Source: Streptomyces curacoi
GTDB taxonomy: Bacteria > Actinomycetota > Actinomycetes > Streptomycetales > Streptomycetaceae
DNA: 64,000 nucleotides
Assembly (NCBI RefSeq): GCF_001513975.1
Contig: NZ_KQ947987.1
Location: forward strand, 436,945 to 500,944
Direction of reading: 5' to 3'
In this document: positions 62,789 to 64,000 of the stretch, piece by piece
Layout of the letters: each line of letters starts with the position of its first letter
How positions within the stretch are numbered: the first letter of the stretch is position 1
The notes under the pieces: generated by a model
What the model was told of the DNA's origin: nothing
The model's input: only the letters and a program-made list of their open reading frames with translations
Databases searched by the model: none
Translations under genes and position numbers: made by a program

Positions 62789-64000
62789 CGGCGCCGCCCC
62801 TCGGCAGGCGGTTCCACGTCTCCCGGCCACACCGGCGGCTGGTCCGTGCCGCGTCGGCCGCGGCCGGACAGACGGCCGGCGAGACGGCCCAGGGCGCCGG
62901 GGCGGTTCCAGGTGCGGAACGCGTCGAGCCTGCCGCGGCCCGCGCGGCCGAGGGCCTCCTCGACCGCGGCGACGTCCTCGGCGGGCAGCGCCCGCACGAC
63001 CGGCCGCAGCACCTTCGTCAGCAGGGCCGTCCGCGTCTCGTCCCACTCCGTACGGGTCCCGGGGAAGGCGCTCCAGGCGCAGAAGCAGGCGGCGGCAAAC
63101 GACGGCACCGTCCGCAGCCGGCTGCCCACCCGGTCCGAACGCCCCGCCCGCTCGTACGCCGCCAGCAGCGCCGGCTCGGCCGACCGGGCCAGGGCGTACA
63201 ACTCGCTCTCCGGCGCCGGTCCCTTGACGAGCCGCCACGCGAGGGCGTCGAACACCCGGTCCACGACCGCCGCCGGAACGGGCTCGGCCGCGCCGTCCCG
63301 CAGCGCCAGCACCCGGCCGACCCAGTCCTCGCCCTCGCCCTCCGTGCCGAGCAGGCCGGCGAATTCCAGCAGGAGCAGGGCCGCGCGCTGTCCGGGACGC
63401 AGCTCCGTGGGGAAGCAGCGCAACAGGTCGGCTGCGAGGGCAGGGACGTCGTGGTCGTCCCGGGGCGCGGCGAGCGCGGCGTCGATCAGCAGGTCCCGGG
63501 TACCGCTCGCGCGGTGGATGTCCGAGCCCAGTTCGTTCAGCAGCAGGCTCGCCTCCTGGCCCGTCGGCAGATCGCCGGACCAGACCAGAGCGAACGCGGT
63601 GCGCAGAACCGCCGGGTCGGCGTGCGGCGAGACGCCGGCGGTGCGCAGGACGCTGTGGAACCGGCCCAGCCGGTCACCGCCGGGCTCGCCCGCCGTGGCG
63701 CACATCCGCAGATGCGGGAACCCCGGCTGCAGGCCGACGGGGAGCCCCGCCCCGGCCAGCCTGCGCGCCACACCGGGCGGGTCGGCCGCGGCGAGCGCGT
63801 TCAGGGCGCCGAACAGCGCGATGCGCAGGGCGGGGTGGTCGTGCACGGCGTCGAGGAGGGCGGACGCATACGGCGCGGGCGAGCCGCCGGAGGGTGCGTC
63901 GGCCGCGCCGCCGGAGGGGGCGGCGCCTGAACGGTCGGCCGGTGTGCTGCCGGTGCCGTCGGCCGGGGTTTGACTCGACCGGCCGTCGGCCGGGTGGCGG
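62785..64000 (-). CDS. GAP1-like GTPase-associated protein (N-terminal part outside window)
   Basis: At least 400 residues; the frame is open to the window edge, so the true start lies to the right. A Pro/Ala/Asp/Gly-rich linker (TPADGTGSTPADRSG) precedes a helical repeat-like region (DHPALRIALFGALNALAAAD ... LLNELGSDIHRASGTRDLLI, ALLTKVLRPVVRALPAEDVA). I assign it to the GTPase-associated protein 1 (GAP1) group from its position next to a TRAFAC-type GTPase and its helical character, not from a strong motif. Its stop overlaps the GTPase ATG. It probably partners the GTPase at the membrane. Confidence 0.55.
   Translation of the reverse strand, partial: RHPADGRSSQTPADGTGSTPADRSGAAPSGGAADAPSGGSPAPYASALLDAVHDHPALRIALFGALNALAAADPPGVARRLAGAGLPVGLQPGFPHLRMCATAGEPGGDRLGRFHSVLRTAGVSPHADPAVLRTAFALVWSGDLPTGQEASLLLNELGSDIHRASGTRDLLIDAALAAPRDDHDVPALAADLLRCFPTELRPGQRAALLLLEFAGLLGTEGEGEDWVGRVLALRDGAAEPVPAAVVDRVFDALAWRLVKGPAPESELYALARSAEPALLAAYERAGRSDRVGSRLRTVPSFAAACFCAWSAFPGTRTEWDETRTALLTKVLRPVVRALPAEDVAAVEEALGRAGRGRLDAFRTWNRPGALGRLAGRLSGRGRRGTDQPPVWPGDVEPPAEGRRR

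Overview
The window is high-GC actinobacterial DNA and almost certainly Streptomyces chromosome. Third codon positions are nearly all G or C, GTG and TTG starts are common, and rare TTA codons occur in a few regulatory or secreted-protein genes. The gene content fits: a two-domain geosmin synthase, an A-factor (AfsA-type) synthase with ArpA/CprB-type receptors, an SSI-type protease inhibitor, DUF6230/DUF6114 membrane proteins, a SAV2148-type HEPN protein, and an erm-mgt macrolide resistance pair like the lrm-mgt pair of S. lividans. No rRNA, tRNA, CRISPR array, complete transposase or replication origin is seen.

Layout. 0-10 kb: a NIT-domain sensor histidine kinase (cut by the window edge), a sugar-binding lipoprotein, a decayed methyltransferase, a DUF6230-DUF6114 operon, a secreted protein of unknown function, a wall-anchored LPMO and a subtilisin. 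10-19 kb: a gamma-butyrolactone-type signalling island (ArpA-like receptor, AfsA homologue, CprB-like receptor, with two related palindromes in the intergenic gaps), a DUF89/ARMT1 protein, a deletion scar joining a cytochrome P450 scrap to a beheaded ABC permease, then a secreted EEP-family protein and geosmin synthase. 19-26 kb: multicopper oxidase, a GATase-like protein divergent from a LysR regulator, a PDZ protein, a LysE exporter, an M24 peptidase and a kinase-fold protein lacking its catalytic residues. 26-37 kb: the trehalose/glycogen genes treZ, treY and glgX, with an FHA protein, two M14 peptidase paralogues and an SSI-type inhibitor lying between treZ and treY. 37-45 kb: a copper amine oxidase split over two secreted proteins, a HEPN protein, a DEDD exonuclease, YbaK, an EamA exporter with a rearranged LysR gene, and an APH. 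45-53 kb: a sugar ABC importer without its own ATPase, erm-mgt, and an MMPL pump. 53-56 kb: a MITE-like element, DUF1697, two broken genes and a ketopantoate-reductase-like gene.

56-64 kb is the most interesting region. A minus-strand operon encodes, in transcriptional order, a GAP1-like protein (cut by the window edge), a membrane-anchored zinc-ribbon TRAFAC-type GTPase, a 39-residue membrane peptide, a VWA (TerY-like) protein, a PP2C phosphatase and a protein kinase with a zinc ribbon. Junctions are overlapping or very short. This is the composition of a TerY-phosphorylation triad coupled to a GTPase, a class proposed by comparative genomics as a conflict or stress-response system. Converging on it are two plus-strand genes whose products share a 22-residue Asn/Gly-rich motif resembling bacterial amyloid-signalling or RHIM-like sequences.

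Recurring themes are gene decay by truncation or frameshift (methyltransferase, permease, P450 scrap, DUF4440, transglutaminase, LysR) and short tandem duplications anchored exactly on stop codons (13 bp x4, 18 bp x3, 22 bp x3). All functional statements come from reading motifs and recalling families; no database search was run.
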